From NCBI GenBank assembly GCA_047639475.1, contig JBLIOD010000028.1, forward strand, positions 1 to 34,328: 34,328 bases of DNA. The letters run 5' to 3'. This stretch comes from JAAELZ01 sp047639475. Lineage in GTDB: Bacteria; Pseudomonadota; Gammaproteobacteria; Arenicellales; Poriferihabitantaceae. Of this stretch, positions 16,827 through 25,070 are shown one piece after another. Under the pieces are notes generated by a model. The model worked only from the letters and a program-made list of their open reading frames with translations, was not told where the DNA came from and searched no databases. The translations under genes and the position numbers were made by a program. Within the stretch, counting starts at the first letter, position 1. Every line of letters begins with the position of its first letter.

Positions 16827-17488
16827 TACAATGCCTCCAAGGCGTCTTTTGCTGCTTGTTGTTCCGCTGCGCGTCTACTCTTGGCTTTGGCGACAAACGA
16901 CCGATCGGGCTCGGATAATTTACACTGTACCTCAAAACTTAAATCATGAGGTTTTCCCGATTTAGAAATAATAGCGTACTCCGGCAAAGGCAAACCTTTT
17001 TGTTGTAACGCTTCTTGTAATTGTGTTTTTGAATCTTTATCGATGTCAGGCTGAACAGAGCTTAGTCTTTCCTCAAATAAAGCAAGAATCACATTGCTAA
17101 CGGTTTCAAATCCATCATCCAGATAGATGCCGCCCATGACGGCCTCAAACGCGTCAGCTCGAATGGAACTGCGTTGTCGTCCACCTGCCTTGAGTTCTCC
17201 TGCGCCAACGATAAGGTATTTCTCGAACTCTAGTTCGTGTGCTATAACGGCCAAGGTTTCACCCCTGACTAACCTTGCTCGCATACGAGTAAGTTCGCCC
17301 TCTTTGGCATCGGTAAAACGCTCAAATAGTGCTCTAGCGATAACCGCCCCTAGCACTGCATCGCCCAGAAACTCTAGACGTTCATTATTTTTTGCACCAA
17401 AGCTACGGTGAGTCAGTGCGGTTTCCAACAAGCTGCTGTCGTTGAAATGGTACCCGATCTTTTTCTGTAGCGAATCGATGGCCGACAT
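16826..17488 (-). CDS. rnc: Ribonuclease III
   Basis: A 220-residue double-strand-specific endoribonuclease that processes rRNA precursors and regulates mRNAs. The catalytic domain holds the signature ERLEFLGDAVLGAVIA (metal ligands Glu and Asp) and a later VMGGIYLDDGFE. The C-terminal dsRNA-binding domain covers about residues 150-220 (TQLQEALQQKGLPLPEY, then KSRRAAEQQAAKDALEAL). I chose ATG 17488, which gives MSAIDSLQKKIGYHF and lies 4 bases after the lepB stop; an upstream TTG at 17500 would overlap lepB. It is coupled to era by a one-base overlap. Confidence 0.96.
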   Translation of the reverse strand: MSAIDSLQKKIGYHFNDSSLLETALTHRSFGAKNNERLEFLGDAVLGAVIARALFERFTDAKEGELTRMRARLVRGETLAVIAHELEFEKYLIVGAGELKAGGRQRSSIRADAFEAVMGGIYLDDGFETVSNVILALFEERLSSVQPDIDKDSKTQLQEALQQKGLPLPEYAIISKSGKPHDLSFEVQCKLSEPDRSFVAKAKSRRAAEQQAAKDALEAL

Positions 17489-17492
17489 AAGT

Positions 17493-18245
17493 CTAGTCAA
17501 TCACTGTACCCAGTCTTCCCCAATCTACGCCACCGCCTGCCACCACATTCCAACTAAACCAGATAAAAAATGCGCGGCCAACCATGTTCTCTTCAGGCAC
17601 AAAGCCCCATACTCGGCTGTCACTGCTGTTGTCACGGTTATCGCCCATCACGAAATACTGACCTTCTGGTACAACTAACTCAAACGGGCGGATTCTGCTG
17701 GTCTTTCCCACCAGAATATCGTGCTCAACATCACCTAGGACTTCTACCATTCGAGTCGCGGTGTAGCTCCGACCTAAGTCTCTGGCGAGGTGGTCTGTCT
17801 CTGCCACTGTCGTCGGCACTTCTAGATCGTTAACGAATAAACGTTGACCTTTCATACGTAGTTTATCGCCTGGTAGTCCAACTAAACGCTTGATGTAATT
17901 AACCTTCGGGTTTCGAGGGTATCTAAATACCACCACATCCCCGCGATCTGGTGAACCAGTTGGGATCACTTTTTTATAGATGATCGGTAACTTGATGCCA
18001 TAAGCGCTTTTATTCACCAAAATAAAATCACCAATGTGCAATGTGGGCAACATCGACCCAGAAGGAATGCGAAACGGTTCAGCCACAAAAGAACGCAAAG
18101 CAAAAACTATGATTATCACAGGGAACAAGGCACGGCCATAATCTACGATGTGTGACTCACCCTCGTCCTTATTGCTTAACTTACCGTATAAAACACCCAG
18201 TCCAGTTATAATTGAACCGACCAATAGAATCCACTCTAATACCAT
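17493..18245 (-). CDS. lepB: Signal peptidase I
   Basis: A 250-residue inner-membrane peptidase (S26) that removes Sec and Tat signal peptides. Two N-terminal hydrophobic segments (about residues 2-20 and 40-55) anchor it. The nucleophile Ser is in FRIPSGSMLPTL (about residue 63), the general-base Lys in NYIKRLVGLPGD (about residue 118), and the C-terminal conserved box is GDNRDNSSDSRVWGFVP. It is shorter than E. coli LepB (324) but normal for many gammaproteobacteria. It lies 9 bases downstream of lepA, as in E. coli. Confidence 0.97.
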   Translation of the reverse strand: MVLEWILLVGSIITGLGVLYGKLSNKDEGESHIVDYGRALFPVIIIVFALRSFVAEPFRIPSGSMLPTLHIGDFILVNKSAYGIKLPIIYKKVIPTGSPDRGDVVVFRYPRNPKVNYIKRLVGLPGDKLRMKGQRLFVNDLEVPTTVAETDHLARDLGRSYTATRMVEVLGDVEHDILVGKTSRIRPFELVVPEGQYFVMGDNRDNSSDSRVWGFVPEENMVGRAFFIWFSWNVVAGGGVDWGRLGTVID

Positions 18246-18254
18246 CGTTAATTC

Positions 18255-20066
18255 CTAATTATCTACTTTAAGTACAGCAAGAAACGCTTCTTGCGGAATA
18301 TGCACAGAGCCGACTTGCTTCATGCGCTTTTTGCCTTCCTTTTGCTTTTCAAGCAACTTTCGCTTACGCGAAATATCACCACCGTAGCACTTAGCGGTAA
18401 CGTTTTTTCGCAAGGCTTTCACTGATTCTCTGGCAATAATCTTTGAGCCGATACCGGCTTGTATGGCCACATCAAACATTTGACGAGGAATCAGTTTTCG
18501 CATTCTGGAAACCAGCAAACGACCACGATAAACTGATTGATCTTTGTGTACCAACAAAGCCAAAGGATCCACTTTTTCGCCGTTGATCATCACATCCACT
18601 TTCACCATATCTGCAGCACGATAGGCCAAGAACTCGTAATCCAACGAAGCATAACCGCGCGTGGTTGATTTAAGCAAATCAAAGAAATCTAGCACCACTT
18701 CATTTAGCGGCAACTGAAATTCCATCATCACCTGTTGCGAGTGATAAATAGTGTTCATTTGTATGCCCCGCTTTTCAATGCACAAAGTCATAACCGCCCC
18801 CACATAATCCTGTGGTGTGAGTATCCTCGCGGTGATATACGGTTCGCGAATTTCCTTAATTTTATTACCCTCGGGTAAATCAGCTGGGTTATCAATCATA
18901 ATAACCTCGCCTTTTTCCATCTCTACTTCGTAGATAACGGTGGGTGCAGTTGTAATTAAATCGATATCATATTCGCGCTCCAGGCGTTCTTGAATGATTT
19001 CCATATGCAGCAGCCCCAAAAAGCCGCAGCGAAAGCCAAAACCCAACGCTTGCGAAGTTTCAGGCTCGTAATGCAAAGCCGCGTCGTTCAAACTTAATTT
19101 ATCAAGCGCCGTTCGAAAGTTTTCAAAATCTGCGCTTTCAATCGGATATAAACCCGCAAACACTGTCGGTTGCGCTTCTTTAAAACCGGTTAAGGGCCGA
19201 TCGGCTATGTTATTGCTCAGGGTTATTGTGTCGCCTACCCGCGCTGAACGAACATCTTTTAATGAGGCCATCACAAAACCCACAGTCCCTGTGGTTAATG
19301 ATGCTGTTTTCTCGGGTTTGGGCGTGAAAATACCCGTCTGTTCGACAAAGTGATCATCACCGGTCGACATCATGCGTATTTTGGTTTTCTTGTTACCTAT
19401 CAATTCGCCTTGCATAATGCGCACCAAAGACACCACACCTAAATAGTTATCAAACCAAGAGTCCATTATAAGCGCTTGCAGTGGCGCGTCTTTATTGCCT
19501 TTTGGTGCTGGCAATAATTCCACTACCGCTTCAAGAACGGCTTCAATACCTTCGCCAGTTTTGGCACTGGTGAGCAAAGCGTTTGAGGCATCAATACCGA
19601 TGACATCTTCAATTTCTTTACGCACTCTTTCAGGGTCAGCCGAAGGCAAATCAATTTTATTGATCACTGGGATTATCTCTAAACCCAATTCAACTGCTGT
19701 ATAGGTGTTGGCCACCGTTTGCGCTTCAACCCCTTGGGTTGAATCAACCACCAACAACACACCTTCGCAGGCGGTTAGCGAACGTGACACTTCATACGAG
19801 AAGTCGACATGGCCGGGCGTATCAATAAAATTAAATTGGTAGGTCTTTCCGTCATTCGCCTGATAGTTAAGCGACACACTCTGCGCCTTAATGGTAATAC
19901 CTCGCTCGCGTTCTATGTCCATTGAGTCAAGCACTTGCTCTTTCATCTCGCGATCAGCTAGGCCGTCGCAAGATTGAATCAGACGATCAGCCAAGGTCGA
20001 TTTGCCATGATCAACATGGGCAATGATGGCGAAATTTCGGATATGACTTAAGTCAGTCTCTGGCAT
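18255..20066 (-). CDS. lepA: Elongation factor 4 (LepA), ribosomal back-translocase GTPase
   Basis: A 603-residue translational GTPase acting on stalled or mis-translocated ribosomes and implicated in 30S biogenesis. G1 is AHVDHGKST, switch region RERGITIKAQ, G3 is DTPGHVDF, G4 is NKID. The C-terminal LepA-specific domain is present (RKKLIP-like RMRKLIPRQMF, then KCYGGDISRKRKLLEKQ). ATG 20066 gives MPETDLSHIRNF and the expected length; a TTG at 20090 is the only upstream alternative. It is the first gene of the lepA-lepB-rnc-era-recO unit. Confidence 0.97.
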   Translation of the reverse strand: MPETDLSHIRNFAIIAHVDHGKSTLADRLIQSCDGLADREMKEQVLDSMDIERERGITIKAQSVSLNYQANDGKTYQFNFIDTPGHVDFSYEVSRSLTACEGVLLVVDSTQGVEAQTVANTYTAVELGLEIIPVINKIDLPSADPERVRKEIEDVIGIDASNALLTSAKTGEGIEAVLEAVVELLPAPKGNKDAPLQALIMDSWFDNYLGVVSLVRIMQGELIGNKKTKIRMMSTGDDHFVEQTGIFTPKPEKTASLTTGTVGFVMASLKDVRSARVGDTITLSNNIADRPLTGFKEAQPTVFAGLYPIESADFENFRTALDKLSLNDAALHYEPETSQALGFGFRCGFLGLLHMEIIQERLEREYDIDLITTAPTVIYEVEMEKGEVIMIDNPADLPEGNKIKEIREPYITARILTPQDYVGAVMTLCIEKRGIQMNTIYHSQQVMMEFQLPLNEVVLDFFDLLKSTTRGYASLDYEFLAYRAADMVKVDVMINGEKVDPLALLVHKDQSVYRGRLLVSRMRKLIPRQMFDVAIQAGIGSKIIARESVKALRKNVTAKCYGGDISRKRKLLEKQKEGKKRMKQVGSVHIPQEAFLAVLKVDN

Positions 20067-20090
20067 CTTTGGAGGCGGAAAGGTCCGCAA

Positions 20091-20177
20091 AAAATCAGGC
20101 GCTGATTGTACCTAAAGTCAGTCAACTTGTATGTACAAACCAACGTACAAACAACCGAAGCATCAGCCTGAATGAGG
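20091..20177 (-). promoter_or_regulatory. lepA upstream region with palindrome and repeated half-sites
   Basis: An 87-base gap. It contains the palindrome TTGTA-TG-TACAA at 20127-20138 and two copies of gtacaaac at 20133-20140 and 20145-20152, 12 bases apart. On the minus strand a ttgact and a tacaat lie close by, but only 9 bases apart, so no proper -35/-10 pair can be assigned. The arrangement looks like an operator near a promoter; the regulator is unknown. Confidence 0.3.
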
Positions 20178-21005
20178 TTATTTGAGACCCGTAGCTCTAT
20201 TAAGGGGCTTTCTAAATGGCTGGCTGATCAACCGATCAATTCGAGCCTCTCCAGGTTCGCGATATTCAGATAAGCCAATCAACATCTGATCATGGCCATC
20301 CCTTGGTTGTTGCTGGTAAGTGCCAAACAATCGATCCCAAATGGATAAATTGAAACCAAAATTGCGATTAAGCTCTTCTACTAGAATAGAGTGATGTACT
20401 CGATGCATATCCGGCGTAACCAAAACCTTACGTATTTTTGCGTCTAATAAAACGGGGATCTTGAAATTACTGTGATTGAACATCGCAGTCGCATTAAGCA
20501 CTATTTCAAAAATTACGACCGCCCACGCGCTGGCACCTAGCACAAGTATCATCGCTAGTTTTATAATCACTGAAATAATAATCTCAATAGGGTGAAAACG
20601 AGAACCAGTGGTCACATCATATTGCGTATCAGTGTGGTGCACTCTATGCACCTGCCATAAAGCCGGAATACTATGAGCAAAACGGTGCTGCCAATAAATT
20701 CCGCAATCCAATAAAACCACCGCAACGCAAAACTCAAACCATCTCGGTAAGTCCAACCAATTAAATAACCCAAGATTCCAAACTTGTGCTTTATAAGCCA
20801 TCCAAACTGTCGCGCCGGGCAAAATAATTCTTACGAGCAAGGTATTTAATACTACTAAACCCACGTTGCCCGGCCACCGAACAAGTCGGTGTTGCTCAAG
20901 GCGGCGCGGCGCCCAATACTCCGCGATCATCATCAGTATAAATATCCCTAGAAACCAGCCTAGTCTCAAAAAAGGTTCAATTTGTGATAAGGAATCGTTA
21001 TGCAT
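20178..21005 (-). CDS. Sterol desaturase / fatty acid hydroxylase family membrane protein
   Basis: A 275-residue integral membrane di-iron oxygenase-type protein (fatty acid hydroxylase superfamily). Predicted membrane segments are at about residues 12-30, 45-70, 85-105 and 145-175. The histidine clusters are present in order: HRFAH (about 108), HRVHHTD (about 121), then FNHSNF and HRVHHS (about 203). These would bind two irons. Members hydroxylate or desaturate lipids such as ornithine lipids, sterols or carotenoids; the substrate here is unknown. It sits between lepA and truB, 84 bases after truB, in a position where many relatives have rpsO-pnp. Confidence 0.88.
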   Translation of the reverse strand: MHNDSLSQIEPFLRLGWFLGIFILMMIAEYWAPRRLEQHRLVRWPGNVGLVVLNTLLVRIILPGATVWMAYKAQVWNLGLFNWLDLPRWFEFCVAVVLLDCGIYWQHRFAHSIPALWQVHRVHHTDTQYDVTTGSRFHPIEIIISVIIKLAMILVLGASAWAVVIFEIVLNATAMFNHSNFKIPVLLDAKIRKVLVTPDMHRVHHSILVEELNRNFGFNLSIWDRLFGTYQQQPRDGHDQMLIGLSEYREPGEARIDRLISQPFRKPLNRATGLK

Positions 21006-21089
21006 CGGGGCAGTTTAAACCGAAATAACGGTCAAATACAGAGAATTTAAATCAGAGAACTGAATGGCTGAACCTTATGTCTTTGTGGG

Positions 21090-22040
21090 TTATTGATCAA
21101 TTGTACTAGCTAGGGGAACTTGCTCATCAGGCATATCGACCATCAGTTTCTTAGGGGCCACATACGATAAATCCTTTACTTCTCCCAGTCCCAAAAAAAC
21201 CTCTTCTGGGCCATAAATCCGAACTTCACCTTGGCTAGGCAGTTGTGGCGCCCGTACTGCTTGCCCCCTTAGCAGGTAAAACATAGCGTCCTCTGACAGA
21301 TGCACCGTCGGCAACGCTTTTACCGCTGCATCACTGGGCCACAATAATTGCTGCCTTTGTTCTGGTGATTCCATGGCTTCAAGTTGTTCTAGACTGATCG
21401 CATTGCTTAGCGACAAGTCGCCTGCGTGGGTACGTCGTAGCGCCTGAACGTGTCCGCCACAATTTAACGCCGCGCCGATATCTTCAGTCAACGAGCGAAT
21501 GTAATAACCACTTGAACAGTGTACGTCCAATAACAACTCCTCACCTTCTAAGCTCAATAGTTGAATGTCATGGGCGATCACTGAACGGCGCTTACGCTCA
21601 ATGGTAATGCCCTGCCGGGCCAGCTTGTATAGCGGCGTGCCATTTACTTTGAGCGCTGAATACATCGGCGGCATTTGTTCTTGAGGACCGATATACTGCT
21701 CAATGGCGTCATGCAACTGAGTTTCATCAAATCCCAGGGGTTTGACATCCAACACTTCACCATCGGCGTCGCCAGTAGTAGTGGTTACACCCAGTTTAAT
21801 AGTGACTAGATAACGCTTATCCGCGCCCAACAAGTAGGAGGACACTTTGGTTGCTTGACCAAAACAAAGAGGGAGCAACCCGGTGGCCAGTGGATCTAAA
21901 CTGCCTGTGTGACCGGCTTTTCTTGCGTCAAGTAAGCGTTTTACTGCTTGCAAGGCGTGATTTGAAGTTCTTCCTGTCGGTTTATCTAGCAGCAAGATAC
22001 CGTTAACAATCGTACCCCGTGTCTTACTTCGGCGACCCAC
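21090..22040 (-). CDS. truB: tRNA pseudouridine(55) synthase
   Basis: A 316-residue enzyme that converts U55 of the tRNA T-loop to pseudouridine. The catalytic Asp is in AGHTGSLDPLATGLLP (Asp49), and the family segments GILLLDKPTGRTSN and SGYYIRSLTEDIG follow. A C-terminal PUA-like region covers about residues 250-300. The start is GTG at 22040, 9 bases after the rbfA stop, giving an N-terminus (MGRRSKTRGTIVNG) that aligns with E. coli TruB. It is the last gene of the rimP operon. Confidence 0.97.
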   Translation of the reverse strand: MGRRSKTRGTIVNGILLLDKPTGRTSNHALQAVKRLLDARKAGHTGSLDPLATGLLPLCFGQATKVSSYLLGADKRYLVTIKLGVTTTTGDADGEVLDVKPLGFDETQLHDAIEQYIGPQEQMPPMYSALKVNGTPLYKLARQGITIERKRRSVIAHDIQLLSLEGEELLLDVHCSSGYYIRSLTEDIGAALNCGGHVQALRRTHAGDLSLSNAISLEQLEAMESPEQRQQLLWPSDAAVKALPTVHLSEDAMFYLLRGQAVRAPQLPSQGEVRIYGPEEVFLGLGEVKDLSYVAPKKLMVDMPDEQVPLASTIDQ

Positions 22041-22049
22041 AGAGCAAGA

Positions 22050-22391
22050 TTATTGAACCGAATCAATGAGTTTTGACAAAGCCACTCCATCACGAATGCT
22101 CACATCGTGCTCAAACGTCAAACTGGGGGTGCCTCGCTGGTTCAAGCTTTGGCTCAACTCTCGGCGTATAAAACTGGCTGCGCTATTCAACGCAGCCATG
22201 CTGTCTTCTACTTCACTATCATTGAAGATATTTATATAAACAACTGCCGTTTTATAGTCCTTACTCAACCGCACGTCACTAACGCCGACCAAGCCCAAAC
22301 GGGGATCTGATACTTCCCTGTTAATAATAATCGCCAGATTACGTTTTATTTGTTCTCCAACCCGACGACTGCGATCACTTCTTTCTATCAT
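22050..22391 (-). CDS. rbfA: 30S ribosome-binding factor A
   Basis: A 113-residue KH-fold protein binding 16S rRNA helix 1 during late 30S maturation and cold adaptation. Typical features: RSRRVGEQIKRNLAIIINRE at the N-terminus, VSDPRLGLVGVSDVRLSKD, and TPSLTFEHDVSIRDG toward the end. It is slightly shorter than E. coli RbfA (133), lacking the flexible tail. It lies 6 bases downstream of infB, matching the conserved infB-rbfA-truB order. Confidence 0.96.
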   Translation of the reverse strand: MIERSDRSRRVGEQIKRNLAIIINREVSDPRLGLVGVSDVRLSKDYKTAVVYINIFNDSEVEDSMAALNSAASFIRRELSQSLNQRGTPSLTFEHDVSIRDGVALSKLIDSVQ

Positions 22392-22397
22392 TGCGGG

Positions 22398-24953
22398 TTA
22401 CAGGGTTGCTGCTTCCTCAACGATTCGATAAACCTCAATTTGGTCACCTTCTTGCACATCGTCGTAGTTTTTGATGCCAATACCGCACTCGTAACCCGCT
22501 TTCACTTCACTGACGTCATCTTTAAATCGTCGTAGCGAATCAATTTGACCATCAAAGATAACCACGTTATCACGCAGCACACGAACCGGCAAATTACGTT
22601 TAACTGCACCATCTTGAACATAACAACCTGCAATCGCGCCCATTTTTGGCACACGGAATACATCTCGCACCTCAACCATGCCGTGGAATTCTTCACGCAA
22701 CACCGGAGATAACATGCCCGAAATAGCAGCCTTAATGTCATCGATTACGTCATAAATTATGGCGTAGTGATGAATGTCGACTTCTTCTTTTTCAATGATT
22801 TTACGAGCAGAAGAGTCAGCACGAACATTGAAGGCAATCATGATGGCATCGGAAGCCACGGCTAAATTGGCATCCGACTCGTTCACACCACCAACCATCC
22901 CGTGTATCACCTTAACGCGCACTTCGGCATGGGTTAATTTTTCCAGCGATGCCGTTAGCGCCTCAACTGATCCTTGTACATCCGCCTTGATGATCAAATT
23001 AAGGGTTTTCATTTCACCCTCTTCCATTTGATTAAACATGTTTTCAAGCTTTGCACTTTGCTGCTTAGCCAGTTTCATGTCTTTATGCTGCGTCTGACGA
23101 AGTGTTGCGACCTCTCGAGCTTTACGCTCGCTGTCCACTACATTTAGGTCGTCACCTGCAACAGGTACACCGGACAAACCTTGAATCTCTACGGGTGTTG
23201 AAGGCAGTGCCGAAGTTACGGCCGACCCTGTATCACTTAGCATTACACGTACTCTACCAAACTCGCGGCCTACTAGTACTGTATCGCCTTTTTTCAACTC
23301 TCCTTTGCTAACCAAAATAGTGGCTACTGCGCCGCGGCCTTTTTCCATACGGGCTTCGACAACACTACCACTGGCTCTGCCTTCAGCAACAGCAGTTAAT
23401 GACATCACTTCAGCTTGTAACAATATAGTTTCAAGTAATTTATCGATACCCATACCGGTCAAAGCGGAGACTTCTACCATTAAGGTATCGCCGCCCCAGT
23501 CCTCAGGCACGATCTCGTGATTGGTTAACTCTTGTTTTACACGTTCTGGGTCAGCCCCTTCTTTGTCCATCTTATTAATGGCGACAATAATCGGTACTCC
23601 CGCAGTTTTAGCATGATTAAGCGCTTCTATGGTTTGCGGCTTTACGCCATCGTCCCCTGCCACGACTAACACCACGATATCCGTTACTTTTGCACCACGC
23701 GCTCGCATAGATGAAAAGGCTTCATGGCCTGGCGTGTCAACAAAACAAACATCGCCGTTATCCGTTTGCACTCGATAAGCACCAATATGCTGAGTAATTC
23801 CACCGGCTTCACCAGAAGCTACTTTAGCACTACGAATATAATCCAAAATAGAGGTTTTACCATGGTCAACGTGACCCATAACCGTAACCACCGGCGCACG
23901 AGGCAATTGCTCACCTTCATCTTCTTCTTCTTCAACAATATCTTTTTCTATATCGCCCAACTCTTCTGGTCGCCCGTTGTGCCCCATTTCTTCAACCAGC
24001 AATATGGCAGTATCTTGGTCGATCGTCTGGTTGATGGTGGCCATTGAGCCTATAGACATCATCACTTTGATCACTTCTGCTGCTTTAACAGACAGCTTGA
24101 GCGCCAATTCGGCTACCGTCAGGGTTTCTGGAATTTCTACATCCAAAACAACCGGCGCCGTAGGCAATTCAAAAGCGTGTTGATCTGCCATAGTAGATTG
24201 CACGTTTTTATTCCGTCTAACCGGTGCTGGGCGTTTTACGTTACCACGATGGCTACGCTTAACATGTAACTCTTTACCTGCACCCGCACCTGGAGTGGCG
24301 CCGCCTGGCTTTTTATTAACACTGCGCGCTTCTCTCGCTTCTTTTTCTTTCTTATTTTGTTCAGCCCAAGCCGCTCGATTTGCAGCTGCTTGCTCCTCTT
24401 TACGTTTTACTTCTGCTGCCGCCGTTTCTCTCGCTTCTTGTTTAGCGCGAATTTCAGCTTCTTTGGCATCTCGCTCTGCGCGCTCTGCATTCAGACGGTC
24501 TTGCTCTGCCGCTTCAGCCAGTTCTTTAGCAGATCGCTCTGATAACTGCTTTGCTTCTCTCTCAACGCGTTCTTTTTCTTCCGCTTCGCGTCCTTCTTCT
24601 CTTAAGCGCTTTTCTTCCTCTAGTTTACGCAACTCTCCTTCGTGCGCGTCAGTGGGTTGCGCTTGGTGCACCACACGGCGCTTACGCTTAACTTCAACTT
24701 GAACCGTTTTAGCTGCGCCGGATTTAGACGTTTGACGAATTTCGGTGTTTTGCCGACTTTTCATCGCCAACGGCGCGGCTTTCGCCGTAGGCGCACCACT
24801 TTGTAAGTAAACCAATAGGGCTTTTTTCTCTTCGTCTGACAGCGAACCATCTGCTGTTTTGCCAGACACACCAGCGTTGCTCAGCTGATCGAGCAGCCGT
24901 TCAATTGGCGTGCCAATCTGCTCAGCAAATTTTTTTATCTCGACCTGTGCCAT
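22398..24953 (-). CDS. infB: Translation initiation factor IF-2
   Basis: An 851-residue GTPase that brings initiator tRNA to the ribosome. An N-terminal IF2_N module (residues 1-50) precedes a long Glu/Arg/Ala-rich helical linker (about 100-210) and a basic stretch (HVKRSHRGNVKRPAPVRR). A second IF2_N subdomain (about 275-325) comes before the G domain: G1 GHVDHGKT (360-367), G3 DTPGHEAF, G4 NKMD. Domains II-IV follow, with the C2 fMet-binding barrel at the end (DVQEGDQIEVYRIVEE). Length and order are normal. An agagg Shine-Dalgarno precedes ATG 24953. The neighbours nusA (upstream) and rbfA (downstream) are standard. Confidence 0.98.
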   Translation of the reverse strand: MAQVEIKKFAEQIGTPIERLLDQLSNAGVSGKTADGSLSDEEKKALLVYLQSGAPTAKAAPLAMKSRQNTEIRQTSKSGAAKTVQVEVKRKRRVVHQAQPTDAHEGELRKLEEEKRLREEGREAEEKERVEREAKQLSERSAKELAEAAEQDRLNAERAERDAKEAEIRAKQEARETAAAEVKRKEEQAAANRAAWAEQNKKEKEAREARSVNKKPGGATPGAGAGKELHVKRSHRGNVKRPAPVRRNKNVQSTMADQHAFELPTAPVVLDVEIPETLTVAELALKLSVKAAEVIKVMMSIGSMATINQTIDQDTAILLVEEMGHNGRPEELGDIEKDIVEEEEDEGEQLPRAPVVTVMGHVDHGKTSILDYIRSAKVASGEAGGITQHIGAYRVQTDNGDVCFVDTPGHEAFSSMRARGAKVTDIVVLVVAGDDGVKPQTIEALNHAKTAGVPIIVAINKMDKEGADPERVKQELTNHEIVPEDWGGDTLMVEVSALTGMGIDKLLETILLQAEVMSLTAVAEGRASGSVVEARMEKGRGAVATILVSKGELKKGDTVLVGREFGRVRVMLSDTGSAVTSALPSTPVEIQGLSGVPVAGDDLNVVDSERKAREVATLRQTQHKDMKLAKQQSAKLENMFNQMEEGEMKTLNLIIKADVQGSVEALTASLEKLTHAEVRVKVIHGMVGGVNESDANLAVASDAIMIAFNVRADSSARKIIEKEEVDIHHYAIIYDVIDDIKAAISGMLSPVLREEFHGMVEVRDVFRVPKMGAIAGCYVQDGAVKRNLPVRVLRDNVVIFDGQIDSLRRFKDDVSEVKAGYECGIGIKNYDDVQEGDQIEVYRIVEEAATL

Positions 24954-25070
24954 ATTCTTGTGCCTCTTTATTTTCGCTTATCTACTTAACTAAATTCATC
25001 AAAGGGATGTTATCACGAACCCTTCGTATTATTTGCTTGAGCTTATTAATCTCAACAATGGCCCTGTCAC

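Noticed and set aside
24295..24702. Ser/Ala/Arg-rich plus-strand open frame opposite the infB linker
   Set aside because: It is the complement of the repetitive Glu/Arg/Ala codons of IF-2 and has low complexity.
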